Shown here: positions 34,025-43,092 of the stretch, one piece after another
How positions within the stretch are numbered: the stretch's first letter is position 1
Layout: every line of letters begins with the position of its first letter
Source of the DNA: Rhodococcus sp. 06-462-5
GTDB taxonomy: Bacteria; Actinomycetota; Actinomycetes; Mycobacteriales; Mycobacteriaceae
Reading direction: 5' to 3'
Length of the DNA: 64,000 nucleotides
Assembly (NCBI RefSeq): GCF_002258315.1
Contig: NZ_NOYD01000046.1
Span: 228,688 to 292,687 of the forward strand
Notes under the pieces: model-generated
What the model was told of the DNA's origin: nothing
The model's input: only the letters and a program-made list of their open reading frames with translations
The model's database searches: none
Made by a program: the position numbers and the translations under genes

Positions 34025-35260
34025 ATGCCCATCAGTTTCGATCTCACCGACCAGCAGGAAGCCCTGAAGAAGGGCGCGCGTCAGTTCGCCGACACCTATC
34101 TCCGTGACCTGTCCGCACGAGTGCAGTCCACGCCGGATCCGCTGGAACGTGCACTCTTGGCCCGGCCGGTCTTCGAGAAGGCAGTAAAGGCGGGGTTCCT
34201 GAAAGGCCTGATTCCGGTACCGTTCGGCGGACTCGCCTCGAGCGGTGTGGACGCTGCCCTGTTCGTCGAGGAATTCGCCTCTGCCAGTCCTGATTTCACG
34301 ATCAGCCTGGCGGGGCCGCTGATTGCGCTTGCTCCGGTGTACGAGGCGGGAACCCCGGAGCAGATTGCCCGTTTCGTTGCGCCGTTCTTGGTCGACGCCG
34401 GCAGCCCGGTCGCAGCCATGGCGTACAGCGAACCCGGCGGCAGTGCGAACTTCGACGCGCCGCCGCCCGCCGAGGGGACCCGGACGACCGCGACTCTCGA
34501 CGGCGATCACTGGGTTCTCAACGGCGAAAAGATCTGGGCGTCACACCTGGGAGGGTGGGACGGACTCGGACCCGACATCATGTCGGTCGTGTGTCGGACT
34601 CCAGGTGGTGTCTCGATCATCGTCGTCGAGCGCGAACAGCTCTCGACCGGGTTCTCGGTGGAAGAGGTGTACGACCTGCCCGGACTCAAGGGCTGCCTGA
34701 CGTCACGCGTCCGATTCGACAACGTCCGTATCCCGAAGTCCAACCTGATCGGGGAGGAAGGACAGGGAGTACAATTGACGCGAAATGCGTTCTTGGCCAG
34801 TGGTGCATCGATTGGAACGTTCTCCGTCGCCGCCATGCGCCAGGCCTACGCTGCGGCTTTCGAGTTCGCCACGACCGAGACACGAGGCGGGGCGGTGCCG
34901 ATCATCGATCATCAAGCGGTTGCCGACGTACTCACCGACGCGAAAGGACAGATCGAAGCGGTCCGACTGCTGTCGTGGCGGGCGCTCGACGCCGTGATGT
35001 CACAACATCCGAGCGCACTCGAAATGGCTCTGCACGCAAAGATTTTCGGTTCCGAAACAGCGGTCGCGGTGATCAACGACCTGGTCAAGATCGTCGGCGT
35101 CGAAGCATACAATCCCAGCTTTCCGATACTGCGATATCTCGCCGACGCCACCGCGTACCCGATCATCGAAGGAAGCAACACCGGCGTACGTCGTCGGCAG
35201 ATGCACGACCTCATGCGGACTGCGGGATGGGATCCACTCGCTGCGTCCGGAATGGCGTAA
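34025..35260 (+). CDS. Acyl-CoA dehydrogenase family flavoprotein
   Basis: The protein has 411 residues. N-terminal helical domain (FDLTDQQEALKKGARQFAD), beta domain AYSEPGGSAN and WVLNGEKIWASH, then a C-terminal helical domain ending with YPIIEGSNTGVRRRQ, where the Glu sits at the usual catalytic-base position. It uses FAD to dehydrogenate an acyl-CoA, or in relatives oxygenates small substrates. Start ATG 34025 with AGAGGA upstream; ATG 34007 is possible. Its upstream motif suggests co-regulation with the aldehyde and alcohol oxidation genes, but the core phenylacetate route needs no such enzyme here, so its substrate is open. Convergent with the third AraC gene, 10 bp apart. Confidence 0.85.
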   Translation: MPISFDLTDQQEALKKGARQFADTYLRDLSARVQSTPDPLERALLARPVFEKAVKAGFLKGLIPVPFGGLASSGVDAALFVEEFASASPDFTISLAGPLIALAPVYEAGTPEQIARFVAPFLVDAGSPVAAMAYSEPGGSANFDAPPPAEGTRTTATLDGDHWVLNGEKIWASHLGGWDGLGPDIMSVVCRTPGGVSIIVVEREQLSTGFSVEEVYDLPGLKGCLTSRVRFDNVRIPKSNLIGEEGQGVQLTRNAFLASGASIGTFSVAAMRQAYAAAFEFATTETRGGAVPIIDHQAVADVLTDAKGQIEAVRLLSWRALDAVMSQHPSALEMALHAKIFGSETAVAVINDLVKIVGVEAYNPSFPILRYLADATAYPIIEGSNTGVRRRQMHDLMRTAGWDPLAASGMA

Positions 35261-35270
35261 GGTCCTCGGC

Positions 35271-36176
35271 TCACCCGGCACGGTATTCCCGTGGAGACAC
35301 TCCATAGGTTTCCTTGAAGAGTTTCGAGAAATTCGAGGAATCGATCAAACCGTTACGTGCACAGATGGTTCCGATGCTGTCCATGGCGAAACGAGGGTCA
35401 CGTAGATCGCGGTGACATCGATCCAGTCGCCTGGATCTGATCCAGCCCGCCACCGTGCGACCGTCGGACTCGAAGAGTTTCTGCAGGTAGCGCGTCGAAA
35501 TATGAAGGCGCGCAGCGATAGAAGCCGTGGACAGTGTGGGATCGCACAGCTGCGACTCGACGAGACTCTTGGCCTCGATCAGCAGTGTCGAACCCGGCGC
35601 ATCGTGGGGAGCCGCGTCGTCGAGAGCGGCGCAGAGCAAATCGAGGACGGCGTTCTCCAGCATCGGCGTCGTCGGCAGAGTCCCGTCGGCGGCGTTGCGG
35701 CGCAGGTTGAACAGAAACGGCGACACCAACGCGCCGACGCCGTGATCGCCCTCGATGCGACGCGCGGCCACGGTCGTCAACTCACGGGAATCGATGCGCA
35801 GCGCGTCGCGCGGAAACATCACCACGAACATCTCGAAGTCCCCGACGAAATGCAGATCGTAGGGGGCACTGGTGTCGTACACCGCGAAGTCGCCGGGCTC
35901 GAGCACGGCCTCGCGGTCGTTCTGGACCAGCGTGCCGCGGCCGGTCAATTGCAGGCCGACCTTGATCAACCCGGGATCGGCACGCTTGATGGTGGCGCGT
36001 GTGCGGCGCACGTCCACCTCACGTCCCGCGACCTCGCTCAGTTGCAGCGAACCCAACGTCGACGACACCAGGGTGCCCTGGAACGGAGACGGCCCGGTGG
36101 ACACAGCGTCGAGCGGCACGAACGCCGTCGAGACGTTCTCGCGCCATTGCTCGAAATCCTGTGCCACCGGGCTCAT
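35271..36176 (-). CDS. AraC-family regulator at the end of the paa operon
   Basis: The protein has 301 residues, with the same two-domain plan as the other two AraC proteins in the window: sensor (VLEPGDFAVYDTSAPYDLHF) and DNA-binding domain (LSTASIAARLHISTRYLQKLFESDG; NGLIDSSNFSKLFKETYGVSPREYR). Its ATG lies one base after the paaK stop on the same strand, so it is the last gene of paaABCDEK-araC. It may respond to phenylacetate precursors and activate the peripheral genes, connecting the central and feeder pathways. The paa genes themselves appear to be under the TetR-type PaaR. Confidence 0.87.
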   Translation of the reverse strand: MSPVAQDFEQWRENVSTAFVPLDAVSTGPSPFQGTLVSSTLGSLQLSEVAGREVDVRRTRATIKRADPGLIKVGLQLTGRGTLVQNDREAVLEPGDFAVYDTSAPYDLHFVGDFEMFVVMFPRDALRIDSRELTTVAARRIEGDHGVGALVSPFLFNLRRNAADGTLPTTPMLENAVLDLLCAALDDAAPHDAPGSTLLIEAKSLVESQLCDPTLSTASIAARLHISTRYLQKLFESDGRTVAGWIRSRRLDRCHRDLRDPRFAMDSIGTICARNGLIDSSNFSKLFKETYGVSPREYRAG

Positions 36177-36177
36177 G

Positions 36178-37485
36178 TCATACGGCCTGGCGGTTGTCGA
36201 TCAGTCTGCGGGCCTTGCCGATCGAACGCTCCAACGCAGCCTGCGGCAGTACGTCGACGTTCACCGTCACACCGATCCGGTTCTTGACCAGCTTCTGCAG
36301 CGTCACGCCCAGGACGGCGTACTGATCGGACGGCACATCCGGCCTGGCCTCCACCCGCACCGTCAGGGAATCCATTCGGCCTGCCCGTTCGAGTACGCAC
36401 TGGAACTGCGGTGCGAGCGCGGGAACACCCAGGATGAGCTCCTCGATCTGCGTCGGGAACAGGTTGACGCCGCGCAGGATGATCATGTCGTCGGTACGGC
36501 CGGTGACCTTCTGCATCCGACGCATCGTGCGGGCCGTGCCCGGCAGCAGACGCGTCAGATCCCGGGTGCGATACCGCACGATCGGCATCGCTTCCTTGGT
36601 CAGGGAAGTGAACACCAATTCACCCTCCTCGCCGTCGGGCAGGACTTCGCCGGTCACCGGATCGATGATCTCCGGGTAGAAATGATCCTCCCAGATGTGC
36701 AGTCCGTCCTTGGTTTCGACGCATTCCATCGCCACACCCGGTCCCATCACCTCGGACAGGCCGTAGATGTCGACGGCATCCATCGCCAGAGTGTTCTCGA
36801 TTTCGGTGCGCATCTCCTCGGTCCACGGCTCGGCACCGAATACCCCGGTCTTCAGAGACGTCGTCGCGGGATCGATCCCCTTCTTCACCATGGCGTCGAC
36901 GATCGTCAGCATGTAGGACGGGGTGACCAGGATGGCGTCGGGCTCGAAGTCCTGGATCAGTTGGATCTGTCGATCGGTCATGCCACCGGACATCGGAATG
37001 ACAGTGCAGCCCAGCCGTTCTGCGCCGTAGTGGGCACCGAGTCCACCGGTGAACAGTCCGTATCCGTACGCCACGTGCACCTTGTCGGAGGGCTTGACGC
37101 CACCCGCGCGGAGGCTGCGTGCGATGAGATCGGCCCAGTTGTCGATGTCCTTGGCGGTGTAGCCGACGACGGTGGGGCGACCGGTGGTGCCCGAGGACGC
37201 GTGAATGCGCGAGACCTGGTTCTGCGGCACGGCGAACATGCCGAACGGGTAGTTCGCCCGCAGGTCCTGCTTGGACGTGAAGGGGAACTTCGCCAGATCG
37301 CTCAGGTCCTTCAGGTCGCTGGGATGCACACCGGCGTCGTCGAACGCCTTGGTGTAGTGAGCCACGTTGTCGTAGGCATGCTGCAGCGACCACCGTAGGC
37401 GCTCGAGCTGCAGGGTCGCGATCCGGTCGCGGCTGGCGTGCTCGATGTCGGGGCTGTCGGTCGGTGTGGACAAGACGCTGGTCAT
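36178..37485 (-). CDS. paaK: Phenylacetate-CoA ligase
   Basis: The protein has 435 residues. AMP-forming ligase motifs: the P-loop ASSGTTGRPTVVGYT, AYGYGLFTGGLGAHYGAE (a PaaK signature), DIYGLSEVMGPGVAMEC, and the hinge/C-terminal RTDDMIILRGVNLFPTQIEELIL. It activates phenylacetate with ATP and CoA to phenylacetyl-CoA, the entry step of the pathway. It follows paaE by 18 bp and precedes the AraC gene by one base. Length is standard for the family. Confidence 0.96.
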   Translation of the reverse strand: MTSVLSTPTDSPDIEHASRDRIATLQLERLRWSLQHAYDNVAHYTKAFDDAGVHPSDLKDLSDLAKFPFTSKQDLRANYPFGMFAVPQNQVSRIHASSGTTGRPTVVGYTAKDIDNWADLIARSLRAGGVKPSDKVHVAYGYGLFTGGLGAHYGAERLGCTVIPMSGGMTDRQIQLIQDFEPDAILVTPSYMLTIVDAMVKKGIDPATTSLKTGVFGAEPWTEEMRTEIENTLAMDAVDIYGLSEVMGPGVAMECVETKDGLHIWEDHFYPEIIDPVTGEVLPDGEEGELVFTSLTKEAMPIVRYRTRDLTRLLPGTARTMRRMQKVTGRTDDMIILRGVNLFPTQIEELILGVPALAPQFQCVLERAGRMDSLTVRVEARPDVPSDQYAVLGVTLQKLVKNRIGVTVNVDVLPQAALERSIGKARRLIDNRQAV

Positions 37486-37503
37486 GATTGCTCTCTCGTG
37501 GTC

Positions 37504-38598
37504 TCAGGCGTCGAAGTCGACGGTGACGGTGTCGCTGACGGGGAAGGTCTGGCAGGTGAGGACGAAGCCGGCGTCGACTTCGTTGTCCTCGAGCGCGTAG
37601 TTGCGACGCATGTCGACCTCGCCGAAAGTCACCTTCGCGCGGCACGTGCCGCACACGCCGCCCTTGCACGCGAACGGCAGATCCGAGCGCAGCTGCTCGG
37701 CCGAATCGAGTATCGACTCGTCCTGAGGCAGTGCGCCTTTGACCTCGCGGCCGTCGAGGATGATCGTGACCTCACTGCTGGGGCCGGTGATACCGGGCTC
37801 GCGGTGCGTCTCCTGAGGCGGGGGTACGTCGTCGACGTAGAACAGTTCGGCGTGGACGCTGCTCTTGGCCACGCCCAGGTCTGCGAGGACCTGCTGGGCA
37901 TCGGTGACCATCCCGAACGGGCCGCACAGCCAGAAGTGGTCGATGTCCGGTGTCGCGACGACGGTGTCGAGTATTTCGCGCAACCGCTCGGCGTCGAGTC
38001 TTCCGCTGAACAGTTCGACCTCGCGAGGCTCCCTGGACAGCACATGGATGACGTCGAATCGACTGCCGTACTGGTCCTTGAGATCGGCGATCTCCTCGGC
38101 GAACATCACGGTCCGCGTCCGGCGATTGCCGTACAGCAGAACGACTTCGGCATCCGGGTTGGCGAGGACCGAAGCAGCGATCGACAGCATCGGGGTGATG
38201 CCGGAGCCGGCCGCGATGAGGACGTGCCTGCCGGCGACCGCGGGATCGGCGTGGAAGGTACCGGTCGGACCCTGAACGTCGATGCGGTCGCCGGCCTTGA
38301 CATCGCGGACGAGCCACGACGAGAACAAACCGTCGCTCACCTCGCGCACGCCGACGCGGGGGCGCGCACCTACAGGTGCGCAGATCGAATACGAACGACG
38401 ATGCTCCACACCGTCGACCGTGCGGCTGAGCATCAGCGACTGGCCCGGCTTGAAATCGAACTCCGCACGCAGACCCTCGGGAACGTCGAAGGTGACGGCC
38501 ACTGCGTCGTCGCACAACGGCTCGACGTCGGCGACGGTCAACGTGTGAAAAGGCTTGTTCCGCAGATTCTTCTGTACTGGTTCGGCGGTGACGGTCAT
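37504..38598 (-). CDS. paaE: Phenylacetyl-CoA 1,2-epoxidase, reductase subunit
   Basis: The protein has 364 residues. N-terminal FAD-binding ferredoxin-reductase domain (GQSLMLSR, RRSYSICAP), NAD(P)-binding domain (LIAAGSGITPMLSI, WLCGPFGMV), and a C-terminal plant-type [2Fe-2S] ferredoxin domain with cysteines in ACKGGVCGTC and LTCQ. It passes electrons from NADPH to the di-iron centre of PaaA. ATG 38598 overlaps the paaD stop by 4 bp; an open frame further upstream is not coding. The substrate complex is PaaABCE. Confidence 0.96.
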   Translation of the reverse strand: MTVTAEPVQKNLRNKPFHTLTVADVEPLCDDAVAVTFDVPEGLRAEFDFKPGQSLMLSRTVDGVEHRRSYSICAPVGARPRVGVREVSDGLFSSWLVRDVKAGDRIDVQGPTGTFHADPAVAGRHVLIAAGSGITPMLSIAASVLANPDAEVVLLYGNRRTRTVMFAEEIADLKDQYGSRFDVIHVLSREPREVELFSGRLDAERLREILDTVVATPDIDHFWLCGPFGMVTDAQQVLADLGVAKSSVHAELFYVDDVPPPQETHREPGITGPSSEVTIILDGREVKGALPQDESILDSAEQLRSDLPFACKGGVCGTCRAKVTFGEVDMRRNYALEDNEVDAGFVLTCQTFPVSDTVTVDFDA

Positions 38599-39104
38599 CA
38601 GATTTCCTTGACGTGGTCGAAGGGTTCGAGGCAGTCGTCGCACCGGTACTGGGCTTTGCAGAGGGTGGCGCCGAACTCGGACGTGAGCCGGGTGTTGGTG
38701 GAACTGCACTGGGGGCAGGTGAGCTGCCGGGGCTTGACCGTGAGGGTCAGCGGAACCGGGCCGGATGTACGTGCGGGGGCCGGACCCGGTGTGGAGTAAC
38801 CGGTTTCGCGCAGTTTACGAAGACCGTCCTCGGAGATCCAGTCGGTGCTCCAGGCCGGGGTCAAGCTGGTCACGATGTCGACGTGGGTGTAGCCGTGGTC
38901 GCGAAGCTTGTGCTCGATGTCGTCGCGCATCGTCGCCATCGCCGGGCAACCCGAGTACGTCGGGGTGATGGTGACGAGCACGCTGCCGTCCTCACGGACT
39001 TCGACGTCACGGAGGACGCCGAGGTCGTCGAGGGTGAGCAGCGGCATCTCGGGATCCAGGACGGTGGCCGCGATCTCGCGTGCAGTCTTCTCGAGAGTGG
39101 TCAC
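38598..39104 (-). CDS. paaD: PaaD, Fe-S/maturation protein of the epoxidase
   Basis: The protein has 168 residues. An N-terminal MIP18/DUF59 domain has DPEMPLLTLDDLGVLRDV and TPTYSGCPAM, and the C-terminus carries a zinc-ribbon-like cysteine set (CPQC ... CKAQYRCDDC). PaaD is needed for assembly or repair of the iron centres of the PaaABCE complex. I chose GTG 39104 (4-bp overlap with the paaC stop and GGAGGG seven bases upstream); another GTG one codon earlier is possible. Located between paaC and paaE, the classical order. Confidence 0.93.
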   Translation of the reverse strand: MTTLEKTAREIAATVLDPEMPLLTLDDLGVLRDVEVREDGSVLVTITPTYSGCPAMATMRDDIEHKLRDHGYTHVDIVTSLTPAWSTDWISEDGLRKLRETGYSTPGPAPARTSGPVPLTLTVKPRQLTCPQCSSTNTRLTSEFGATLCKAQYRCDDCLEPFDHVKEI

Positions 39105-40018
39105 CACACTCCCTCCGGATGTGCCCTCGCCACGACCTGCATCTCGGCGATCAGTGGCCCGAACGCTTCGGTGTGGATTCCGCGCCGACCACCGCGGCCG
39201 CCGATGGTGCCGACCGATTTGCCCTCGGGTGCAGCCAATTCTGCTGCATGCAGCACCTGCGTCAGAACGGAATCGAATTCTGCGCGGACATCGCGTGGAT
39301 CGACAGCGACTCCGACCTTCGCGAGTGCGATCTCCTCGTCCGTCGGGACGAACAGTTCGGAGACGTACGGCCAGATGCGCGTCACGGCCTCGCCCACGCG
39401 TCGCTTCGATTCGTCGGTTCCGCAACCCAGCGTGACGACCCAACGAGCCGCGTAATCGCGGTGGTAGGTCAGCTCTTTCACGCCCTTGTTCGCCACAGCG
39501 GCAAGAACGGGATCGCGGGACTCGGTCAGACGAGCGAACACGGCAAGGCGCCACGTCGAGAACACCAGAAGACGAACCTGCGACTTCGCGAAGTCGCCGT
39601 TGTCGAGCTCGGTGAGCCGTACGTTGCGGAAGTCCGCCTCCTCGCGGAAGAACGCCAACGCATCCTCCGACGGTGCAGGCGAGGTGTCCGAGATGAACGG
39701 AACCACCGTCGGATCGGCTTTCGCTGCGCGGGCCAGCAGCAGTCGGGCCTGGCCCAAGAGATCGAGGCCGACGTTGGCCAGCGCGACTTCCTCTTCGAGT
39801 TCCGGTGCGCGAGTGCTCCACTCGGCCAGGCGCTGCGAGCTGATCAGCGCATCGTCGCCGAGCATGAGGCAGTACGCGGCAAGGGCCGTCAGGTCGACGT
39901 CCTCGGGGACGGTGGTGTCGACACCGGCGAGCGGGTCGTCGAAACTCGTTCCGAATGCCCATTGCCCGTGTGAATCCTCGTCGACGAGGCCCTCGTAGGC
40001 GTTGTCGTGATCAGTCAT
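39101..40018 (-). CDS. paaC: Phenylacetyl-CoA 1,2-epoxidase, structural subunit PaaC
   Basis: The protein has 305 residues. It has a ferritin-like helical fold with LMLGDDALISSQRLAEWSTRAPELEEEVALANVGLDLLGQAR and KGVKELTYHRDYAARWVVTLGCGT, typical of PaaC. It lacks catalytic iron ligands in characterised complexes and pairs with PaaA as a scaffold. The N-terminus is somewhat extended and acidic relative to E. coli PaaC. It starts with ATG 40018, 28 bp after the paaB stop. Confidence 0.95.
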   Translation of the reverse strand: MTDHDNAYEGLVDEDSHGQWAFGTSFDDPLAGVDTTVPEDVDLTALAAYCLMLGDDALISSQRLAEWSTRAPELEEEVALANVGLDLLGQARLLLARAAKADPTVVPFISDTSPAPSEDALAFFREEADFRNVRLTELDNGDFAKSQVRLLVFSTWRLAVFARLTESRDPVLAAVANKGVKELTYHRDYAARWVVTLGCGTDESKRRVGEAVTRIWPYVSELFVPTDEEIALAKVGVAVDPRDVRAEFDSVLTQVLHAAELAAPEGKSVGTIGGRGGRRGIHTEAFGPLIAEMQVVARAHPEGVW

Positions 40019-40046
40019 GAGTGCTTGTCCTCTTGAAGATTCGGTC

Positions 40047-40409
40047 TCACATGTGGGGGACGTTGTCGGGGATCTCGTAGAACGTCGGGTGGCGGTAGAC
40101 CTTGTCGCCGCTGGGGGCGAAGAACGGATCCTTCTCCGACGGCGACGACGCGACCACCGAGTTGGACGGAACCACCCAGATACTGACGCCCTCGTTGCGG
40201 CGGGTGTAGACGTCGCGCGCGTGCCGCAGCGCCATGTGGTCGTCGGCGGCGTGCAGCGATCCGACGTGCACGTGGTTCAGGCCGCGCTTGCCGCGCAAGA
40301 ACACCTCGTACAGCGGCCAATCTGCCTTGACTGCTTCTCTTTTCGGCTCGACCGGCACGTTCTCGGTGGGAACTGCTCCGTGGCCGCCCTCTGCGGTGAA
40401 CTCGCTCAT
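40047..40409 (-). CDS. paaB: Phenylacetyl-CoA 1,2-epoxidase subunit PaaB
   Basis: The protein has 120 residues. The conserved body is [51 protein letters not shown] and ends [14 protein letters not shown], diagnostic for PaaB. It bridges PaaAC heterodimers in the multicomponent monooxygenase. An N-terminal extension of about 30 residues is present relative to E. coli. ATG 40409 overlaps the paaA stop by 4 bp. Confidence 0.96.
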   Translation of the reverse strand: MSEFTAEGGHGAVPTENVPVEPKREAVKADWPLYEVFLRGKRGLNHVHVGSLHAADDHMALRHARDVYTRRNEGVSIWVVPSNSVVASSPSEKDPFFAPSGDKVYRHPTFYEIPDNVPHM

Positions 40410-41353
40410 GATGCTGCGTTCCTTTCGGCAAATGCGGTGGCGGCCTCCCGGACCCAGGCACCGCCGTCGTGCGCTGCGCGACGGTTCGCGATGCGCTCGA
40501 CGTTGGAGGCACCGTTGCCCTTGATCACCTGCATGAACTCGGACCAGTCGGGCTCTCCGAAATCGTGCGACTTACGTTCTTCGTTCCACTTCAGGTCCGG
40601 GTCCGGGAAGGTGACTCCGAGTGCCTTCGCCTGCGGGATCGACATGTCGACGAAGCGTTGGCGCAGTTCGTCGTTGGTGTGGCGCTTGATGCCCCACTTC
40701 ATGGACTGCTCGGTGTTGGGGGACTCGTCGTCCGGCGGGCCGAACATCATCAGTGCCGGCCACCACCAACGGTTCACCGATTCCTGAACCATGGCGCGCT
40801 GTTCGTCGGTTCCGCGCATCATCGTCGCGAGCAGTTCGTAACCCTGGCGCTGGTGGAAGGACTCTTCCTTGCAGACGCGGATCATCGCACGCGCGTACGG
40901 TCCGAAGCTGCTGCGGCACAGCGGAACCTGATTGCAGATCGCTGCGCCGTCGACGAGCCAGCCGATGGTGCCCACGTCGGCGTACGTCAGGGTGGGGTAG
41001 TTGAAGATCGAGGAGTACTTCTGCTTGCCCTCGATGAGCTTGACCGTCAGGTCGGCGCGGTCTGCACCGAGCGTCTCCGCGGCGGAGTAGAGGTAGAGAC
41101 CGTGACCGGCCTCGTCCTGCACCTTGGCCATCAGAATTGCCTTGCGGCGCAGCGACGGCGCGCGGGTGAGCCAGTTTCCCTCCGGCTGCATTCCGATGAT
41201 CTCGGAGTGCGCATGCTGAGCGATCTGGCGAATGAGCGACTTGCGATAGCCGTCGGGCATCCAGTCACGAGGCTCGACGCGCTGCTCGTGGGCAATGGTC
41301 TCGTCGAACCCGTCCTGCAACGACTCGGCGGACAGGGTGTTTGACGTGGTCAT
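40406..41353 (-). CDS. paaA: Phenylacetyl-CoA 1,2-epoxidase, catalytic di-iron subunit
   Basis: The protein has 315 residues. Di-iron ligand motifs: [20 protein letters not shown] (Glu-x-x-His) and [18 protein letters not shown] (second Glu-x-x-His). It epoxidises the ring of phenylacetyl-CoA using O2 and electrons from PaaE. First gene of paaABCDEK. ATG 41353 chosen, with AGGA three bases before it; an in-frame ATG at 41368 overlaps the operator. A PaaR-type palindrome lies 17 bp upstream of the start, just past a possible -10 (ATACTG complement at 41391-41396). Confidence 0.96.
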   Translation of the reverse strand: MTTSNTLSAESLQDGFDETIAHEQRVEPRDWMPDGYRKSLIRQIAQHAHSEIIGMQPEGNWLTRAPSLRRKAILMAKVQDEAGHGLYLYSAAETLGADRADLTVKLIEGKQKYSSIFNYPTLTYADVGTIGWLVDGAAICNQVPLCRSSFGPYARAMIRVCKEESFHQRQGYELLATMMRGTDEQRAMVQESVNRWWWPALMMFGPPDDESPNTEQSMKWGIKRHTNDELRQRFVDMSIPQAKALGVTFPDPDLKWNEERKSHDFGEPDWSEFMQVIKGNGASNVERIANRRAAHDGGAWVREAATAFAERNAAS

Positions 41354-41369
41354 AAGTCCTACTTTCATT

Positions 41370-41383
41370 ACCGAATGATCGGT
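41370..41383. promoter_or_regulatory. PaaR operator before paaA
   Basis: ACCGAATGATCGGT matches the ACCGAA-N4-CGGT core found at three other promoters in the window (45041, 45778, 51227). Position 17-30 bp upstream of the paaA start suggests repression by blocking initiation. Confidence 0.75.
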
Positions 41384-41445
41384 TGGTAACCAGTATGCAT
41401 CGAAGTGACCCCAGGCACAAGAGCGGCTTCGCCGCACGTGCACGT

Positions 41446-41477
41446 AACTTCGTAGCAGGGGTCGAACTTCCGCTCAC
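41446..41477. repeat. Second copy of dispersed intergenic repeat
   Basis: AACTTCGTAGCAGGGGTCGA (41446-41465) is identical to 26503-26522 and is again followed by TTCCGCTCAC. The left arm is degenerate (only GAGCGG at 41421-41426 pairs with CCGCTC at 41470-41475). The right end contributes the stop codon of paaG. Confidence 0.75.
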
Positions 41478-42244
41478 ATGCCGACGAAGGAGGCTCTCGT
41501 CTTGCTCAGGAAGGCATCGACGGCGGCCTTGTGGTCCTGCGTCTGGCCCAGCTCGGTCTGTGCCTGCGCCTCGCGGTCCAGGGCGTCCGAGAGTCCGGGC
41601 TTCCTGATCAGCGATTTCACCTGCCGGTACGCCTGCGTGGGACCGGCAGCGAGGGACGCCGCCAGCGTGCGGGCGGTCTCGAGAACGTCGGCGTCGTCGA
41701 CGACGCGGTGCACCAGGCCCCAGTCGAGGGCCTGCGCGGCGGCGACCCTGTCGCCGAGCAGCATCAGACCCGCTGCCCGGCTCGATCCCAGTGCCTCGAC
41801 CAGAGCGAAACTCAACCCCGAGTCGCTGGCCAGTCCGATGCCTGTGAACGCCGTCGCGAACGTCGACTTGGTGCCCGCGACCCGGATATCGCCGGCGAGG
41901 GCGATCCCCAATCCAGCTCCGACGCATGCGCCAGGAATGGCCACGACAATCGGCACCTCGAGCGCAGCCAGTCCCCTGATCACTGGGTTGTAGTGCTCGC
42001 CGACGGTGTCCATCGCGGTGGCCGGGTCGGCTTCGAGCGCGGTGACATGTTCACCGAGGTCCTGGCCGACGCAGAAGTTCTTGCCCTCGGCGGTGATGAG
42101 CACCGCGCGGACGCTGGGTGCGGCAGCGTTCGCCACCGCCTCCGCCAGCGCGACCTTCGTCGTCACGTCGAGCGCGTTGTGCGCTTCGGGACGAGCGAGG
42201 GTGATGGTCGCCAGGCCGTCGGTGATGTCGAACCGTACCGTCAT
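41474..42244 (-). CDS. paaG: Ring-1,2-epoxyphenylacetyl-CoA isomerase (PaaG-like)
   Basis: The protein has 256 residues of the crotonase family. The pattern FCVGQDLGEH, HYNPVIRGLAALEVPIV, GAGLGIALAGDI and SDSGLSFALVEALG follows PaaG rather than PaaF; the Asp of SDSG aligns with the catalytic Asp of PaaG. It converts the ring epoxide to oxepin-CoA and shifts double bonds later in the pathway. ATG 42244 overlaps the paaH stop by 4 bp. Last gene of paaJ-F-H-G; its stop codon lies inside a dispersed repeat. Confidence 0.9.
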   Translation of the reverse strand: MTVRFDITDGLATITLARPEAHNALDVTTKVALAEAVANAAAPSVRAVLITAEGKNFCVGQDLGEHVTALEADPATAMDTVGEHYNPVIRGLAALEVPIVVAIPGACVGAGLGIALAGDIRVAGTKSTFATAFTGIGLASDSGLSFALVEALGSSRAAGLMLLGDRVAAAQALDWGLVHRVVDDADVLETARTLAASLAAGPTQAYRQVKSLIRKPGLSDALDREAQAQTELGQTQDHKAAVDAFLSKTRASFVGM

Positions 42245-43092
42245 GCGTTCGTCCAATCGTGAAAGCCGCGACCGGACTTGCGTCCGATGTCGCCGCGAGC
42301 AACCATGTCTCGCAACAACTGCGGGGGAGTGAACCTGTCGCCGAGTGTCGACGCGAGGTGTTCTGCGATCGCGAGCCGAACGTCCAACCCGACGAGGTCG
42401 GTCGACCGCAGCGGACCCATGGGGTGCTTGTAGCCGAGTTCCATTGCTCGATCGATGGATTCGGCGTCGGCGACGCCTTCCTCCAACATCCGTATGGCTT
42501 CGAGCCCCAGGCAGACGCCGAGCCGGGAGGTCGCGAAGCCGGGGGAGTCGTTGACGAGCACCTCGGTCTTGCCGAGCAGCGAGACCCACTGCTGTGCTCG
42601 TTCCACCACGTCCGCGGAGGTGGCCGGCGCGCGCACGATCTCGACGAGTGTCGACGCCGGTACAGGGTTGAAGAAGTGCATCCCGATGAAGCGGCTCGGA
42701 TCACTCAGTGCCGCGCCGAGTTCGGCGATGGAGATGGAGCTCGTGTTCGACGCGATGACGGTCTGGGGCCCGGCGATCTTGTCGATGAGGGCAAGGACCT
42801 CGACCTTGAGCGACGGGATCTCGGGCACCGCTTCGACGATCAGATCGAGCTCAACCGGCAGATCCGTAGGCCCCGCGACGGTGGAGACCCGGGCGAGGAT
42901 TGCAGCGGGATCCTCGCTGAGTTTGCCGCGCTCGTGCGCTCGGGCCAAGCCTGTCTCGACTCGGCCGAGGGCTGCAGTCTGGTCGCCTGCTTCGGCTATG
43001 ACGACGGCGGAACCGAGGGCTGCGAAGACCTGGGCGATCCCCGCGCCCATGCGGCCGCCACCCACGACGGCCACGTTAGAGGGAACTGTCAT
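42241..43092 (-). CDS. paaH: 3-hydroxyadipyl-CoA dehydrogenase
   Basis: The protein has 283 residues. N-terminal NAD-binding GGGRMGAGIAQVFA, the conserved IASNTSSISIAELG and RFIGMHFFNPVP, then the C-terminal dimerisation domain (GYKHPMGPLRSTDLVGLD). It oxidises 3-hydroxyadipyl-CoA to 3-oxoadipyl-CoA with NAD. It is about half the length of E. coli PaaH (a two-domain-repeat protein), the short form common in actinobacteria. ATG 43092 overlaps the paaF stop by 4 bp. Confidence 0.92.
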   Translation of the reverse strand: MTVPSNVAVVGGGRMGAGIAQVFAALGSAVVIAEAGDQTAALGRVETGLARAHERGKLSEDPAAILARVSTVAGPTDLPVELDLIVEAVPEIPSLKVEVLALIDKIAGPQTVIASNTSSISIAELGAALSDPSRFIGMHFFNPVPASTLVEIVRAPATSADVVERAQQWVSLLGKTEVLVNDSPGFATSRLGVCLGLEAIRMLEEGVADAESIDRAMELGYKHPMGPLRSTDLVGLDVRLAIAEHLASTLGDRFTPPQLLRDMVARGDIGRKSGRGFHDWTNA

